49,615 bases of DNA. Source: Burkholderiales bacterium (GTDB taxonomy: Bacteria > Pseudomonadota > Gammaproteobacteria > Burkholderiales > Burkholderiaceae_C). Each line of letters starts with the position of its first letter. Position 1 is the stretch's first letter. Shown in pieces: positions 36,510 through 46,695 of the stretch. The position numbers and the translations under genes are program-made. The notes beneath the pieces were generated by a model, which was given only the letters and a program-made list of their open reading frames with translations, ran no database searches and was not told the origin of the DNA. Location of the stretch: contig JAGWTU010000037.1 of the NCBI GenBank assembly GCA_028868825.1, positions 1 to 49,615 of the forward strand, written 5' to 3'.

Positions 36510-36523
36510 TTGCGCTCGCGCAA
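36510..36523. promoter_or_regulatory. Weak FNR-like palindrome TTGCGCTCGCGCAA
   Basis: Arms TTGCG and CGCAA are symmetric, but each half differs by one base from TTGA/TCAA. The centre is about 70 bases before the gene at 36586, the same spacing as the stronger boxes, which is the reason to list it. Confidence 0.35.
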
Positions 36524-36585
36524 TGCCGGGGCCGCGGCCGCGCCTACGATCCTCGATGCGAGCTTTGCCTGGGAAGAGAGGGCTC

Positions 36586-36876
36586 ATGAACATCACGATG
36601 ATGACCACGCCGTCCCCGTCGCCCAGTCACGCGTGGCGGTATGCATTCGCCGATGCCTTGATCCGGCTGCAGCCGGACTTGAACCCCGACGCCGCCGACG
36701 AGTTGTCCGATGCGGCCTATCTGTGTCACGCCGATCTGGATCCGCGCGACGCCGCCGAACTCTATGGCCGGGGCGCGCATGTCCAGGCGACCCGTGCCAG
36801 CCAACCTGCCCGATGGGTGGCCATGCAGGCCGACCGGTCGCCCGCAGATCCAGGCGCGCGGCCTACCCGGCGCTAG
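36586..36876 (+). CDS. Small protein of unknown function
   Basis: This 96-residue protein reads HAWRYAFADALIRLQPDLNP then DAADELSDAAYLCHADLDPR, a compact helical domain of a kind I associate with small Burkholderiales stress-island proteins but cannot name. The last 25 residues look unstructured (Pro/Arg-rich). ATG 36586 is preferred over the upstream ATG 36523 because GAGGG lies a few bases before it. Its stop overlaps that of the convergent gene by four bases. Confidence 0.55.
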   Translation: MNITMMTTPSPSPSHAWRYAFADALIRLQPDLNPDAADELSDAAYLCHADLDPRDAAELYGRGAHVQATRASQPARWVAMQADRSPADPGARPTRR

Positions 36877-37148
36877 AACTTCCCGGCGCGCTTGTCGCCG
36901 CCCTCACGCCAGCCCCGCGCATGCGGATCGATGAGCAGCTGGGCGCCTTCACGCGCAAGGCGCTGCACCATCGCGCCGGCGTTGTGCGCGCCATGCTCGG
37001 CGACGAGGGACTGCTCGACCTCGGCCGCGTTCTCGGCGATGCCATGGTCGCCCTGCAGCCGTACGCGCAGGCCGCCATCGTGGACCGCGAGTCCGGCGGC
37101 GGGGTCGAGCTGCCAACGGGACTGCCAGAGCGCATGTTTCGATTTCAT
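36873..37148 (-). CDS. Small protein of unknown function (intact paralog of the 20.6-kb remnant)
   Basis: This 91-residue soluble protein starts MKSKHALWQSRWQLDPAAGL and ends RGWREGGDKRAGKF. The middle (GIAENAAEVEQSLVAEHGAH, AGAMVQRLAREGAQLLIDPH) is shared with a truncated copy at 20573-20755. Its C-terminal half is the more conserved part, since it is also what survives in the remnant. ATG 37148 is the natural start, but no ribosome site is visible and a poly-C stretch lies upstream. It is divergent from exonuclease III. Confidence 0.6.
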   Translation of the reverse strand: MKSKHALWQSRWQLDPAAGLAVHDGGLRVRLQGDHGIAENAAEVEQSLVAEHGAHNAGAMVQRLAREGAQLLIDPHARGWREGGDKRAGKF

Positions 37149-37220
37149 TGAAAATGGGTGTGGGGGCACCACCCCGGAAGACGGAGATCCATCCCGCCGG
37201 GATCGTAACTGAGGACCGCC

Positions 37221-38009
37221 TTGAAGCTCGCAACCTGGAACGTCAATTCGCTCGCCGTGCGCCTGCCGCAGGTGCTGGACTGGCTCGCCGCCAACCCGGT
37301 CGATGCGCTGGTGCTGCAGGAGACCAAGCTCACCGACGACAAGTTTCCGCGCGCCGAGATCGAGGCCGCGGGCTATGCCGTGCAGTTCCACGGTCAGAAG
37401 ACCTACAACGGCGTCGCGCTGCTCAGCCGCACGCCGGCGCAGGACACGGTGCGCAACATCCCCGGCTTCGACGACGAGCAGGCGCGCGTGATCGGCGCCA
37501 GCGTCGGCGCTGAAGGAACGGCTGGTGCCGCGATCCGCGTCATCGGCGCCTATTTCCCCAACGGCCAGGCGCCCGACAGCGACAAGTTCCAGTACAAGAT
37601 GCGCTGGCTCGAGGCGCTGCGCGCCTGGGTCGCGGCCGAGCTGGCGGCGCATCCGCGCCTCGTGCTGATGGGCGACTTCAACATCGCCCCCGAGGACCGC
37701 GACGTCTACGACCCCGTCGCCTGGGCCGGCCAGATCCACTGCACGCCCGAGGAACGCGCGCATTTCCAGGCGCTGATCGGGCTCGGCCTCGTCGACGCCT
37801 TCAGGCTCTTCGAGCAGCCGCCCAAGTCCTGGTCCTGGTGGGACTACCGCAACCTCGCGTTCCGCAAGAACCAGGGCCTGCGCATCGACCATATCCTCGT
37901 CGGCGCGGCGCTGCGCCCGGCCGTGCAGGCCTGCGTGATCGACAAGCTGCCGCGCAAGAACGAACGCCCGAGCGACCACGCGCCGGTGGTGTTGACTCTC
38001 GACGACTGA
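37221..38009 (+). CDS. xth: Exodeoxyribonuclease III / AP endonuclease
   Basis: This 262-residue base-excision-repair enzyme cleaves abasic sites and degrades DNA 3' ends. Family blocks are in order: LATWNVNSLAVRLP, LVLQETKLTDDKFP (Glu metal ligand), YNGVALLSR, VIGAYFPNGQ, LMGDFNIAPEDRDVYDP, RIDHILV and the terminal SDHAPVVLTL. The start is TTG 37221 with GAGGA five bases upstream. It is single and divergent from the small gene on its left. It marks the return to housekeeping genes after the stress island. Confidence 0.93.
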   Translation: MKLATWNVNSLAVRLPQVLDWLAANPVDALVLQETKLTDDKFPRAEIEAAGYAVQFHGQKTYNGVALLSRTPAQDTVRNIPGFDDEQARVIGASVGAEGTAGAAIRVIGAYFPNGQAPDSDKFQYKMRWLEALRAWVAAELAAHPRLVLMGDFNIAPEDRDVYDPVAWAGQIHCTPEERAHFQALIGLGLVDAFRLFEQPPKSWSWWDYRNLAFRKNQGLRIDHILVGAALRPAVQACVIDKLPRKNERPSDHAPVVLTLDD

Positions 38010-38035
38010 TCGAGAAGGCAGGCGCGCGAACCGCG

Positions 38036-39514
<1,479 letters not shown>

Positions 39515-39530
39515 GCGTGCGGCGTGATCT

Positions 39531-40601
39531 TCAGGGCAAGGGGATGAGGATCTTGAAAACCGTCCGTCCCGGCACGCTGTCGCATTCGATCGTGCCCTGA
39601 TGTTGCTGCACGAAGGTCTGCGCCAGCGTCAACCCGAGTCCCGAGCCCCCTTCCCTGCCCGACACCAGCGGATGGAAGATGCGATCTCGGATGTCCTCGG
39701 GCACGCCGGGCCCGTTGTCCTCGATATGCAATTCCAATGCCAGACGAAAGCGCTGGCGTCCGAAGGTGGCCTGACGCGCCACGCGCGTGCGCAAGGTGAG
39801 TACGGCGTCGCCGGCGGCGATGCGCTCGGCCAGCGCGTAGGTCGCGTTGTGCGCGATGTTGAGCACGGCCTGGATGAGCTGCTCGCTGTCGCCGCGGAAC
39901 TCGGGCAGCGAGGTGTCGTAGTCGCGCCGCACCTCGAGCCCGCGCGGGAACTCGGCCTGCACGAGCGAGCGCACGCGCTCGCAGACCTCGTGGATGTTGA
40001 CGTCGGCGACGACATGGGCGCGGCGGTGCGGCGCCAGCAGCCGGTCGACCAGCGCCTGCAGCCGGTCGGCCTCCTGGATGATGATGCGCGTGTAGTCGGT
40101 GAGCTCGCGCGAGGTGATCTCCATCGCCAGCAGCTGCGCCGCGCCGCGGATGCCGCCCAGCGGGTTCTTGATCTCGTGCGCGAGGTTGCGCACCAGCTCC
40201 TTGTTCGCCTGCGCCAGGCCCAGCGTGCGTTCCTCGCGGTCCTGCCGCGTCTGCTGCTCGATCTCGATCATCTCGACGAGGACGCGGTCGCTCCAGTCGG
40301 TCTGGTTGACGATCACATGCACCGGCAACTCGGGACTGGCCGCACCGTGGCGGCGCAGGTGGGCGTCGAAGCGGCTCGTCGCGACCTGGTTCGTCGCCAC
40401 CAGCGCCAGCGTCTCGGCGAGCTGCGCCGGCTCGATGAACCAGTCGAGCAGGTTGCCGCGCTGGAGCATGCGGCGCGACAGCCCGACGGCCGTCTCCAGC
40501 GGCGAGTTCACGTGCAGGCAGCGGCCGTCGGGTGCGACGACGGCGACCATCGTCGCGAGCTGGTCGTAGAGGTCGAACGGGCTCGCGGGGGGGACGTTCA
40601 C
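39531..40601 (-). CDS. ntrB: Nitrogen regulation sensor kinase NtrB
   Basis: This 356-residue soluble histidine kinase phosphorylates or dephosphorylates NtrC according to PII signalling. A PAS domain (FDLYDQLATMVAVVAPDG) precedes the H-box NLAHEIKNPLGGIRGAAQLL with H142, the N-box VLNIAHNATYAL and the G boxes EDNGPGVP and GGSGLGLTLAQ. GTG 40601 overlaps the stop of the DUF4124 gene (GTGA), so coupling is likely. Unlike the kinase at 4137-5363, every catalytic box is intact. Confidence 0.94.
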   Translation of the reverse strand: MNVPPASPFDLYDQLATMVAVVAPDGRCLHVNSPLETAVGLSRRMLQRGNLLDWFIEPAQLAETLALVATNQVATSRFDAHLRRHGAASPELPVHVIVNQTDWSDRVLVEMIEIEQQTRQDREERTLGLAQANKELVRNLAHEIKNPLGGIRGAAQLLAMEITSRELTDYTRIIIQEADRLQALVDRLLAPHRRAHVVADVNIHEVCERVRSLVQAEFPRGLEVRRDYDTSLPEFRGDSEQLIQAVLNIAHNATYALAERIAAGDAVLTLRTRVARQATFGRQRFRLALELHIEDNGPGVPEDIRDRIFHPLVSGREGGSGLGLTLAQTFVQQHQGTIECDSVPGRTVFKILIPLP

Positions 40602-41107
40602 GAGCCGGGCAGCTTGGCGATCTCGCGCTGGATCGCCGCGATGTCGGCCTGCGTGCGGTCGATCGCCGCCTTCATCTCGGCGACGCGGTCGAGGTACTTC
40701 TGGTAGTTGCGCTCGTCGCCCTGGCGCTCGGGTTCGCCGTTGTTGTAGGCCTGCTGCAGGCCGGCCAGCTTCTGCTGCTGGCGCGCCAGCTCGTCGGCGA
40801 GGATCTGGCGCGCATCGGCGTCGCGCTTGCGCTGGTCGGCGGGGTCGACACGGCCCTCGCCCGGACGGCTGGCCACCGGCGGCGGCGCGGCGCGCGGCCG
40901 CACCGCGGGGACGATCGTGATCGGCGCGCCCTCGAGCGCACGGCAGCCCTTCTCGCGCGCCTCCTGCGGCGTCAGGCCGTCGGTGTAGAGCACGGGCGGG
41001 CCGGGACAGCGGTAGACCGGCTTGCCCTGCGCCTGCGCCGGCGGCGTGCAGGCGGCGGCCAGCGCCAGGGCGCCGAGCAGGCCGCGGGGGATGGAGGACT
41101 TCAGCAT
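40598..41107 (-). CDS. DUF4124-type exported protein
   Basis: This 169-residue protein has a signal peptide (LLGALALAAACTPPAQAQ). The mature start GKPVYRCPGPPVLYTDGLTP is the DUF4124 pattern. A Pro-rich linker follows, then a charged C-terminal coiled coil (QILADELARQQQKLAGLQQA, VAEMKAAIDRTQADIAAIQR). ATG 41107 is preferred to the upstream ATG 41164, which lies inside the glnA terminator. Location between glnA and ntrB is common in Burkholderiales; function unknown. Confidence 0.8.
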   Translation of the reverse strand: MLKSSIPRGLLGALALAAACTPPAQAQGKPVYRCPGPPVLYTDGLTPQEAREKGCRALEGAPITIVPAVRPRAAPPPVASRPGEGRVDPADQRKRDADARQILADELARQQQKLAGLQQAYNNGEPERQGDERNYQKYLDRVAEMKAAIDRTQADIAAIQREIAKLPGS

Positions 41108-41149
41108 GGGCGCATTGTGGCGCAGCGCAGGCAAGGTCCAAGGCCCAAG

Positions 41150-41174
41150 AAAAACGGGCCCCAAGGCCCGTTTG
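41150..41174 (-). terminator. Rho-independent terminator after glnA
   Basis: ACGGGCC and GGCCCGT (41154-41160 and 41165-41171) form a seven-base stem with a four-base loop. On the minus strand it is followed by a run of T (41150-41153). It lies just after the glnA stop and separates glnA from the DUF4124-ntrBC genes. Confidence 0.8.
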
Positions 41175-41192
41175 TGGTTCGATCGAAACGCT

Positions 41193-42608
41193 TTACAGCG
41201 AGTAGTACATGTCGAACTCGCAGGGATGCGTGGCCATGCGGAAGCGCGTCACCTCCTGCATCTTGAGCTCGATGTAGGCATCGATGTAGCTGTCGGTGAA
41301 GACGCCGCCCTTGGTCAGGAACGCGCGGCCCTTGTCGAGGTAGTCCAGCGCCTGGTCCAGGCTGTGGCAGACGGTCGGGATCTTCGCGTCCTCTTCCGGC
41401 GGCAGGTGGTAGAGGTCCTTCGTCGCGGCCTCGCCCGGGTGGATCTTGTTCTCGACGCCGTCCAGGCCGGCCATCAGCAGCGCGCTGAAGCCGAGGTACG
41501 GGTTGCACAGGGGATCCGGGAAACGCGCCTCGATGCGCCGGCCCTTGGGGTTGGCGACATAGGGGATGCGGATCGAGGCCGAGCGGTTCTTCGCCGAGTA
41601 CGCGAGCTTGACCGGCGCCTCGAATCCGGGCACCAGGCGCTTGTAGCTGTTGGTGCCGGGGTTCGTGATCGCGTTCAGCGCGCGGGCATGCTTGATGATG
41701 CCGCCGATGTAGTACAGCGCGAACTCGCTCAGGCCCGCGTAGCCGTCGCCGGCGAACAGGTTGACGCCGTCCTTCCAGACGCTCTGGTGCACGTGCATGC
41801 CGCTGCCGTTGTCGCCGACGATGGGCTTGGGCATGAAGGTCGCCGTCTTGCCGTAGGCATGGGCGACGTTGTGCACGACGTACTTCTGCAGCTGCAGCCA
41901 GTCGGCGCGCTGCACCAGCGTGCTGAACTTGGTGCCCAGCTCGTTCTGGCCCGGGCCCGCCACTTCGTGGTGGTGGACCTCGACCGGGATGCCCAGCGAC
42001 TCGAGCAGCAGGCACATCTCGCTGCGCATGTCCTGGAAGCTGTCGACCGGCGGCACCGGGAAATAGCCGCCCTTGACGGCCGGGCGGTGGCCCATGTTGC
42101 CGCCTTCGAAGTTCGCGCCGGTGCTCCAGGGCGCTTCCTCGCTGCCGATCTTGAACGAGCAGCCGGACATGTCGTTCGTCCACTGCACCTGGTCGAAGAT
42201 GAAGAACTCGGGCTCGGGGCCGAAGTAGGCGGCGTCGCCGATGCCGCTGCTCTTGAGGTAGGCCTCGGCGCGCTTGGCCAGGCTGCGCGGGTCGCGCTCG
42301 TAGGGCTTGCCGTCACCGGGCTCGAGGACGTCGCAGCTCAGGATCAGCGTCGGCTCTTCGTAGAACGGATCGATGTTGGCGGTGTTCGGGTCGGGCATGA
42401 GCAGCATGTCCGAAGCCTCGATGCCCTTCCAGCCGGCGATCGACGAGCCGTCGAAGGCATGGCCGCTGCTGAACTTGTCCTCGTCGAAATGCGAAACAGG
42501 CACGGATACATGCTGCTCCTTGCCGCGGGTGTCGGTGAAGCGGAAGTCGACGAACTTGACTTCGTTCTCCTTCACCAGCTTCATGACGTCGGCAACGGTC
42601 TTTGCCAT
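41193..42608 (-). CDS. glnA: Type I glutamine synthetase
   Basis: This 471-residue enzyme makes glutamine from glutamate, ammonia and ATP. It has [78 protein letters not shown] and the adenylylation site [10 protein letters not shown] with Y400, so it should be controlled by GlnE. AGGAGAG precedes ATG 42608. A sigma-54 promoter and at least one NtrC operator lie upstream, and a terminator follows. This is the standard proteobacterial GSI-beta enzyme. Confidence 0.97.
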   Translation of the reverse strand: MAKTVADVMKLVKENEVKFVDFRFTDTRGKEQHVSVPVSHFDEDKFSSGHAFDGSSIAGWKGIEASDMLLMPDPNTANIDPFYEEPTLILSCDVLEPGDGKPYERDPRSLAKRAEAYLKSSGIGDAAYFGPEPEFFIFDQVQWTNDMSGCSFKIGSEEAPWSTGANFEGGNMGHRPAVKGGYFPVPPVDSFQDMRSEMCLLLESLGIPVEVHHHEVAGPGQNELGTKFSTLVQRADWLQLQKYVVHNVAHAYGKTATFMPKPIVGDNGSGMHVHQSVWKDGVNLFAGDGYAGLSEFALYYIGGIIKHARALNAITNPGTNSYKRLVPGFEAPVKLAYSAKNRSASIRIPYVANPKGRRIEARFPDPLCNPYLGFSALLMAGLDGVENKIHPGEAATKDLYHLPPEEDAKIPTVCHSLDQALDYLDKGRAFLTKGGVFTDSYIDAYIELKMQEVTRFRMATHPCEFDMYYSL

Positions 42609-42687
42609 TCAAATCTCTCCTAGCGCGGGCGCGGTTGATAGTGTTTTGGGATGTCCGGAGCAAACCAGACCGGTCCCAGGGAAATTT

Positions 42688-42703
42688 AGCAGAAACCGTG
42701 CCT
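42688..42703 (-). promoter_or_regulatory. Sigma-54 promoter of glnA
   Basis: On the minus strand AGGCACGGTTTCTGCT matches the -24/-12 consensus, with GG and GC separated by exactly ten bases. Transcription would begin near 42677, giving a leader of about 69 bases before glnA. It is the expected promoter type for NtrC control. Confidence 0.75.
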
Positions 42704-42790
42704 GAATCTGGGCCGGCTACGGTCCGACTTTGCCGGGCATGCCCGGCCGAAGCCCTAGCCATGCACCAAATTGGGACGGCGCATTTCGGC

Positions 42791-43582
42791 TCATCGCACC
42801 AGTTCGGTGCCTAGTCGTGCACCGTAACGTTCCAGCCCGGCGCGCAGTGCCGCGTAGGCCTCGACCGGGTCGCCGGCCGACTTCACGCCGAGTTCGATGT
42901 GGCGGCCGTATTCCGGGTGGTCGACGCTGGGCAGGCTGAAGACCTTGACGCCGGGGAAGCGCGCCTCGACCTCCTCCATCAGCGGCGTCAGCGTCGCCTC
43001 CATCGAGCCGTAGACGATGACCGAGCGCTCGACCGACTTCGATGCGCCGTGCAGATGGGCGTAGCGCTGGTCGAGCACCCATTCGATCATCGGCCAGGCC
43101 ATGACCGGGAAGCCGGGCACGAAATGCACATTCGCGACCGAGAAGCCCGGGATCTTGTTGTACGGATTGGGGATCAGCGTCGCGCCGACGGGGAACACGC
43201 CCATGTTCAGCCGGTGCCGGTTGTCGTCGCGGTCGGGGTCGTAGGTCGTGCCCTGCTCGGCGGCGAGGTCGCGCATGCGCTGCTCGATGAGCGCCTTCGC
43301 CTCGGGGTGCAGCGCGAGCTCGACGCCCAGCGCCGCGGCGGCGCATTGGCGCGTGTGGTCGTCGGGCGTGGCGCCGATGCCGCCGGTGGAGAACACGAGG
43401 TCGCCGCCGGCGAAGGCGTCGCGCAGCGCCGCAGTGATGCGCTCGCGGTCGTCGCCGACATAGCGCGCCCAGGCCAGGCCGAGGCCGCGCGCCGCGAGCA
43501 GCTCGATGACCTTGGGCAGGTGCTTGTCGGCACGCTTGCCCGAGAGGATCTCGTCGCCGACGATGATGAGTCCGATGTTCAT
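42791..43582 (-). CDS. CinA/MoaB-type molybdopterin-binding domain protein
   Basis: This 263-residue protein has the MoCF-biosynthesis fold of the CinA N-terminal domain: LIIVGDEILSGKRADKHLPK, VGDDRERITAALRDAF, DLVFSTGGIGATPDD and NPYNKIPGFSVANVHFVPGF. It lacks the CinA C-terminal nicotinamide-nucleotide deamidase domain. Such short forms are widespread and annotated as competence/damage-inducible protein A; the true reaction is unsettled. ATG 43582 overlaps the stop of the EI24 gene, so they are coupled. Its last codons overlap an NtrC operator of glnA. Confidence 0.82.
   Translation of the reverse strand: MNIGLIIVGDEILSGKRADKHLPKVIELLAARGLGLAWARYVGDDRERITAALRDAFAGGDLVFSTGGIGATPDDHTRQCAAAALGVELALHPEAKALIEQRMRDLAAEQGTTYDPDRDDNRHRLNMGVFPVGATLIPNPYNKIPGFSVANVHFVPGFPVMAWPMIEWVLDQRYAHLHGASKSVERSVIVYGSMEATLTPLMEEVEARFPGVKVFSLPSVDHPEYGRHIELGVKSAGDPVEAYAALRAGLERYGARLGTELVR
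42795..42811. promoter_or_regulatory. NtrC operator CGCACC-AGTTC-GGTGCC
   Basis: It matches TGCACC-N5-GGTGCA except for the outermost base of each arm. It is centred about 126 bases before the inferred glnA transcript start and overlaps the 3' end of the CinA-like gene. A weaker half-site (TGCACC at 42762-42767) is centred near -93. Confidence 0.68.
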
Positions 43583-44418
43583 GCGCTGAGCTTCAAGGGT
43601 TCGGGTTCGAGCGCCGGCGCGACACGCTCGCCGCGCAGGGACTGGAGTTCGGCCAGCGCGTAATGCGCGAACCAGCAGGCGGCGAAGGCGAACACCAGCG
43701 TGTACAGCCAGACCGAGACGAGCACCAGCACCGGCGCGAGGACCAGCGTCAGCGCGCCCAGCGCCCACAGCAGCGAGGGCAGCGCGCCGAGGTAGCCGGC
43801 GACGACGCCCATCAGCAGCAGCGGCCAGCGCCGCGATTGCAGCAGCTGCCGTCGCTCGGTGGCGCTGGCGTGCACCGAGAGCACGTCGAAGGCGAGGATG
43901 CGACAGGTCAGCCAGCCCCAGATCAGCGGCGGCAGCACGAGCACCAGTGGCGGCACGAACCACAGCGGGATGCTCAGCACCAGCGCCACCAGCGCCGCCG
44001 CCGTGCAGGCCAGCGACCAGGCCAGGCTCTGGAACCAGCCGCCGCCGTGGTGCGCCTCGAGCCCGGGGAAGCGGCGTTGCGCGACCAGCCGCACGACCAT
44101 CGGCGTCACCCACAGCGCCACCAGCAGCAGCGTCAGCACGACGATGGCCGGCACGGCCAGCGCGACGACGATCATCGGCGCCAGCAGCGTGTGCATGCGC
44201 TGCAGCCCGATGCTGTCGAGCCAGTTCAGCAGCGCCGCGACGAGCGACCAGTCCTCGAGCGAGGCGCGCACCGCCGCCAGCGTGCCCTCCCAGTAGAACC
44301 AGCCGAGCCCGCCGACGATGCCGCCGGCCAGCAGCAGCGGCAGCAGCGACCACAGGATGACGCGCCAATGCAGGCAGTAGGCGAGCGCGCGCCAGAAGGC
44401 ATCGGCGATGGCACGCAA
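43579..44418 (-). CDS. EI24 domain (CysZ-like) integral membrane protein
   Basis: This 279-residue inner-membrane protein has about six hydrophobic segments, starting MRAIADAFWRALAYCLHWRV. It includes the conserved cytoplasmic part RILAFDVLSVHASATERRQL followed by a further membrane hairpin, which is typical of EI24/CysZ proteins. CysZ imports sulfate in enterics, but this branch is not assigned. It is followed directly by the CinA-like gene with overlapping stop and start. The start is as given; no strong ribosome site was seen. Confidence 0.8.
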   Translation of the reverse strand: MRAIADAFWRALAYCLHWRVILWSLLPLLLAGGIVGGLGWFYWEGTLAAVRASLEDWSLVAALLNWLDSIGLQRMHTLLAPMIVVALAVPAIVVLTLLLVALWVTPMVVRLVAQRRFPGLEAHHGGGWFQSLAWSLACTAAALVALVLSIPLWFVPPLVLVLPPLIWGWLTCRILAFDVLSVHASATERRQLLQSRRWPLLLMGVVAGYLGALPSLLWALGALTLVLAPVLVLVSVWLYTLVFAFAACWFAHYALAELQSLRGERVAPALEPEPLKLSA

Positions 44419-44427
44419 GCGCGGCCC

Positions 44428-45663
44428 CTAGCGGGTGTTGCCGGTGTGGCCGAGCGAATAGTGGCCGGGTTGCGGCCACACCGTCAGGCCATGCGGCTCC
44501 TGGCCGACCTTGATGGTGTCGACATGGCCGCTCGTCGTGTCGAAGCGGTAGACGACGTCGTCGAAGCGGCCCGAGAGCCAGAGCCAGCGGCCGTCGGCGC
44601 TGACGTTGCCCATGTCGGGGCTGCCGCCGCCGGGCACCGGCCAGTAGGCGACGACCTTCTCGGTCGCGAAGTCCATCACCGTGACGCCGCCGTCGCCCTT
44701 GGGGCCGTTGTGGATGCGGTGCGAACCGCGGTTGGCGATGTAGAGCTTCGTGCCGTCGCGGCTCGGGTACAGGCCATGGGCGCCGAGGCCGGTGACGACG
44801 TAGCCGACCTCGGTCAGCGTCGCCGCGTCGACGACATGCAGTCCATCCGCCGCCATGTCGGCGACGTAGAAGCGCTTGCCGTCGGGCGAGATGCGGATGT
44901 CCTGCGGCATGCCCCTGGTGGCGGTGCAGAGCTCGGTCTCGCCCGGCTCCCAGACCTGGCCCGGCTTCACCGTCGCCGTCGGCGACACCGCCTTGAGCCG
45001 GCGCGCCGGCATCTTCAGCTGCAGGTAGCCCGCGACCTTGCGCTGCGCGAGGTCGATCTTCGCCACCGCGCCGGTGAACTCGCAGGTGAAGACGGCGTAG
45101 CTGCCGTCGATCGAGAAATCGGCGTGGTTGATGCCGCCGCAGCCGGGCACGTCGATCGAGTACTGCAGCGCCATCGTCTTCGGGTCGCGGAAGTCGAGCC
45201 GCTTCTTCGCCTCGGCGACGACGATCGCCGACTTGCCGTCGGGCGTCGCGTACATGTTGTAGGGGTCGTCGACCGGCTTCGCGGCGCCGGGCTTGCCGGT
45301 GTGGGCGTCGATCGGCGTCAGGCTGCCGTCGGTGCGGCCCTCGGCATTGTTGGTCACCCACAGCGTGCGCATGTCCCACGAGGGCACGATGTGCTGCGGC
45401 GAGCGGCCGACCTTGAACTTGTCGATGACCTTGAGCGTCGCCGGGTCGATCACGTAGACATCGTCGGAGCGCAGATTGGGCACGTAGACGCGCTGCGGAT
45501 CGGCACCGACGTCGGCGCGCAACTTGTCGCTGGCGCTGCGGCTGTAAACATTGAATGGAGCTGTGACAGGCGCGGCCGCGAGGGCGGGCAGCGCGGCGCA
45601 GGCGGCCAGCGCCAGCAGCGGGGTCAGCCGGCGCGCGCCGGCGGCGGGATCGAAGTGCTTCAT
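44428..45663 (-). CDS. Exported YVTN-type beta-propeller protein
   Basis: This 411-residue protein has a signal peptide (to about PALAAAP). The mature protein consists of repeats such as RVYVPNLRSDDVYVIDPATL, ISPDGKRFYVADMAADG and GTKLYIANRGSHRI, the YVTN/YncE seven-bladed propeller pattern, with cysteines at GCGG and ELCTAT. AAGGA lies six bases before ATG 45663. It lies 35 bases after an exported creatininase-family gene on the same strand; the two may act together in the periplasm. Function is unknown. Confidence 0.75.
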   Translation of the reverse strand: MKHFDPAAGARRLTPLLALAACAALPALAAAPVTAPFNVYSRSASDKLRADVGADPQRVYVPNLRSDDVYVIDPATLKVIDKFKVGRSPQHIVPSWDMRTLWVTNNAEGRTDGSLTPIDAHTGKPGAAKPVDDPYNMYATPDGKSAIVVAEAKKRLDFRDPKTMALQYSIDVPGCGGINHADFSIDGSYAVFTCEFTGAVAKIDLAQRKVAGYLQLKMPARRLKAVSPTATVKPGQVWEPGETELCTATRGMPQDIRISPDGKRFYVADMAADGLHVVDAATLTEVGYVVTGLGAHGLYPSRDGTKLYIANRGSHRIHNGPKGDGGVTVMDFATEKVVAYWPVPGGGSPDMGNVSADGRWLWLSGRFDDVVYRFDTTSGHVDTIKVGQEPHGLTVWPQPGHYSLGHTGNTR

Positions 45664-45698
45664 GCGGTTCCTTCGGGGGGTTTTGGGATTTCTTGTGA

Positions 45699-46556
45699 TC
45701 AGCGCGTGGGGCGCGTCGCGGCGCGGATCGCGGCGACCGAGACCTCGACGATATGGTCGACACCGAGCCGGCCGAGCTCGGCCGTCGCGCGGCGCGGATC
45801 GCCGCTGGCGCCGTCGGGTCCGGCGACCTTGGTCACGCGCACATGGTCGCCGTCCAGGCGCACCAGCGCCGGGTCTATGGCCAGCGTCAGCGAGGTGTCG
45901 GCGAGGCCGGCATGGCTGCCGATCTCGGCCGCCGTGTAGCCACGCGACTTCAGCATCTGCGCATAGTCGACATCGGCGGCCCGGTAGTACTCGGGCAAGG
46001 CGTGGACGCGGCAGGCGCCGGCGCGCGCGCCGGCGCGGTCGAGCTTGTCGGCGACGCGCTTGAGGCTGGCCTGGTAGCCGCCATGGTCGCCGAGGAAGAC
46101 GACATCGCGGAAACCGGCGCGGCACAGGCTGCGCGCGGTCGAGTCGAGCATCGCCTCGAACACCGGCACCGGCAGTGTCAGCGTGCCGGGCCAGCGCATG
46201 TGGTGGGTCGGCGGGTCGATGTCGCCCTCGGGGACGTAGGCGAGCACCGGGGCGACGATGGCGTTGCCCAGCGCCAGCGCGATGCGCCGCGCGAGTTCGC
46301 GCACGCGGGCGTTGTGCTTGCCCAGCGCGAGATGGGTGCCGCTTTGCTCGGTGGCGCCGATCGGCAGCAGCGCCGTCGTGGCACCCGCGGCGACGCGGTC
46401 GCGCAGCTCGGGCCAGGTCAGCTGCTCGAGCTCGACGCTCGCCACCGCCGCCGGCGCGGCCGCTGCTGCGGGCCCGACCCCGAGCCCGAACGCGAGCCAA
46501 GCCGCCAGCCATCCGGCCAACACCAGCCGCCGCCAGCCCACCCACCACTGATCCAT
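45699..46556 (-). CDS. Exported creatininase-family protein with altered metal ligands
   Basis: This 285-residue protein has an N-terminal signal peptide (to about AAAAAPAA). The creatininase core begins LLPIGATEQSGTHLALGKHN and continues VPEGDIDPPTHHMRWPGTLT, VVFLGDHGGYQASLK and GSHAGLADTSLTL. Classical creatininase has E-x-H at the first site and an Asp about nine residues on; here these read E-x-S and Asn. This matches an exported subgroup rather than typical creatinine amidohydrolase, and metal binding may differ. ATG 46556 follows GGGTG. The next gene on the strand is a beta-propeller protein. MftE, a peptidase, is a relative, so peptidase activity is possible. Confidence 0.72.
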   Translation of the reverse strand: MDQWWVGWRRLVLAGWLAAWLAFGLGVGPAAAAAPAAVASVELEQLTWPELRDRVAAGATTALLPIGATEQSGTHLALGKHNARVRELARRIALALGNAIVAPVLAYVPEGDIDPPTHHMRWPGTLTLPVPVFEAMLDSTARSLCRAGFRDVVFLGDHGGYQASLKRVADKLDRAGARAGACRVHALPEYYRAADVDYAQMLKSRGYTAAEIGSHAGLADTSLTLAIDPALVRLDGDHVRVTKVAGPDGASGDPRRATAELGRLGVDHIVEVSVAAIRAATRPTR

Positions 46557-46695
46557 CACCCTGTCGTCCCTGCCATCCGGTCGCCGGCCGCCATGGCGAC
46601 AGACCCGGTCCGGATCGTACCCCCGACGCCGCTGGTCACTCCCGGTAGCACCCGGTTGCAAGGGCCGCGGCGAGGCTGACCAGAATCACCCGCCC

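Noticed and set aside
42733..42746. CCGGGCATGCCCGG palindrome as an operator or terminator
   Set aside because: It is a 14-base self-complementary GC stretch without loop or T-run, easily met by chance at this GC content.
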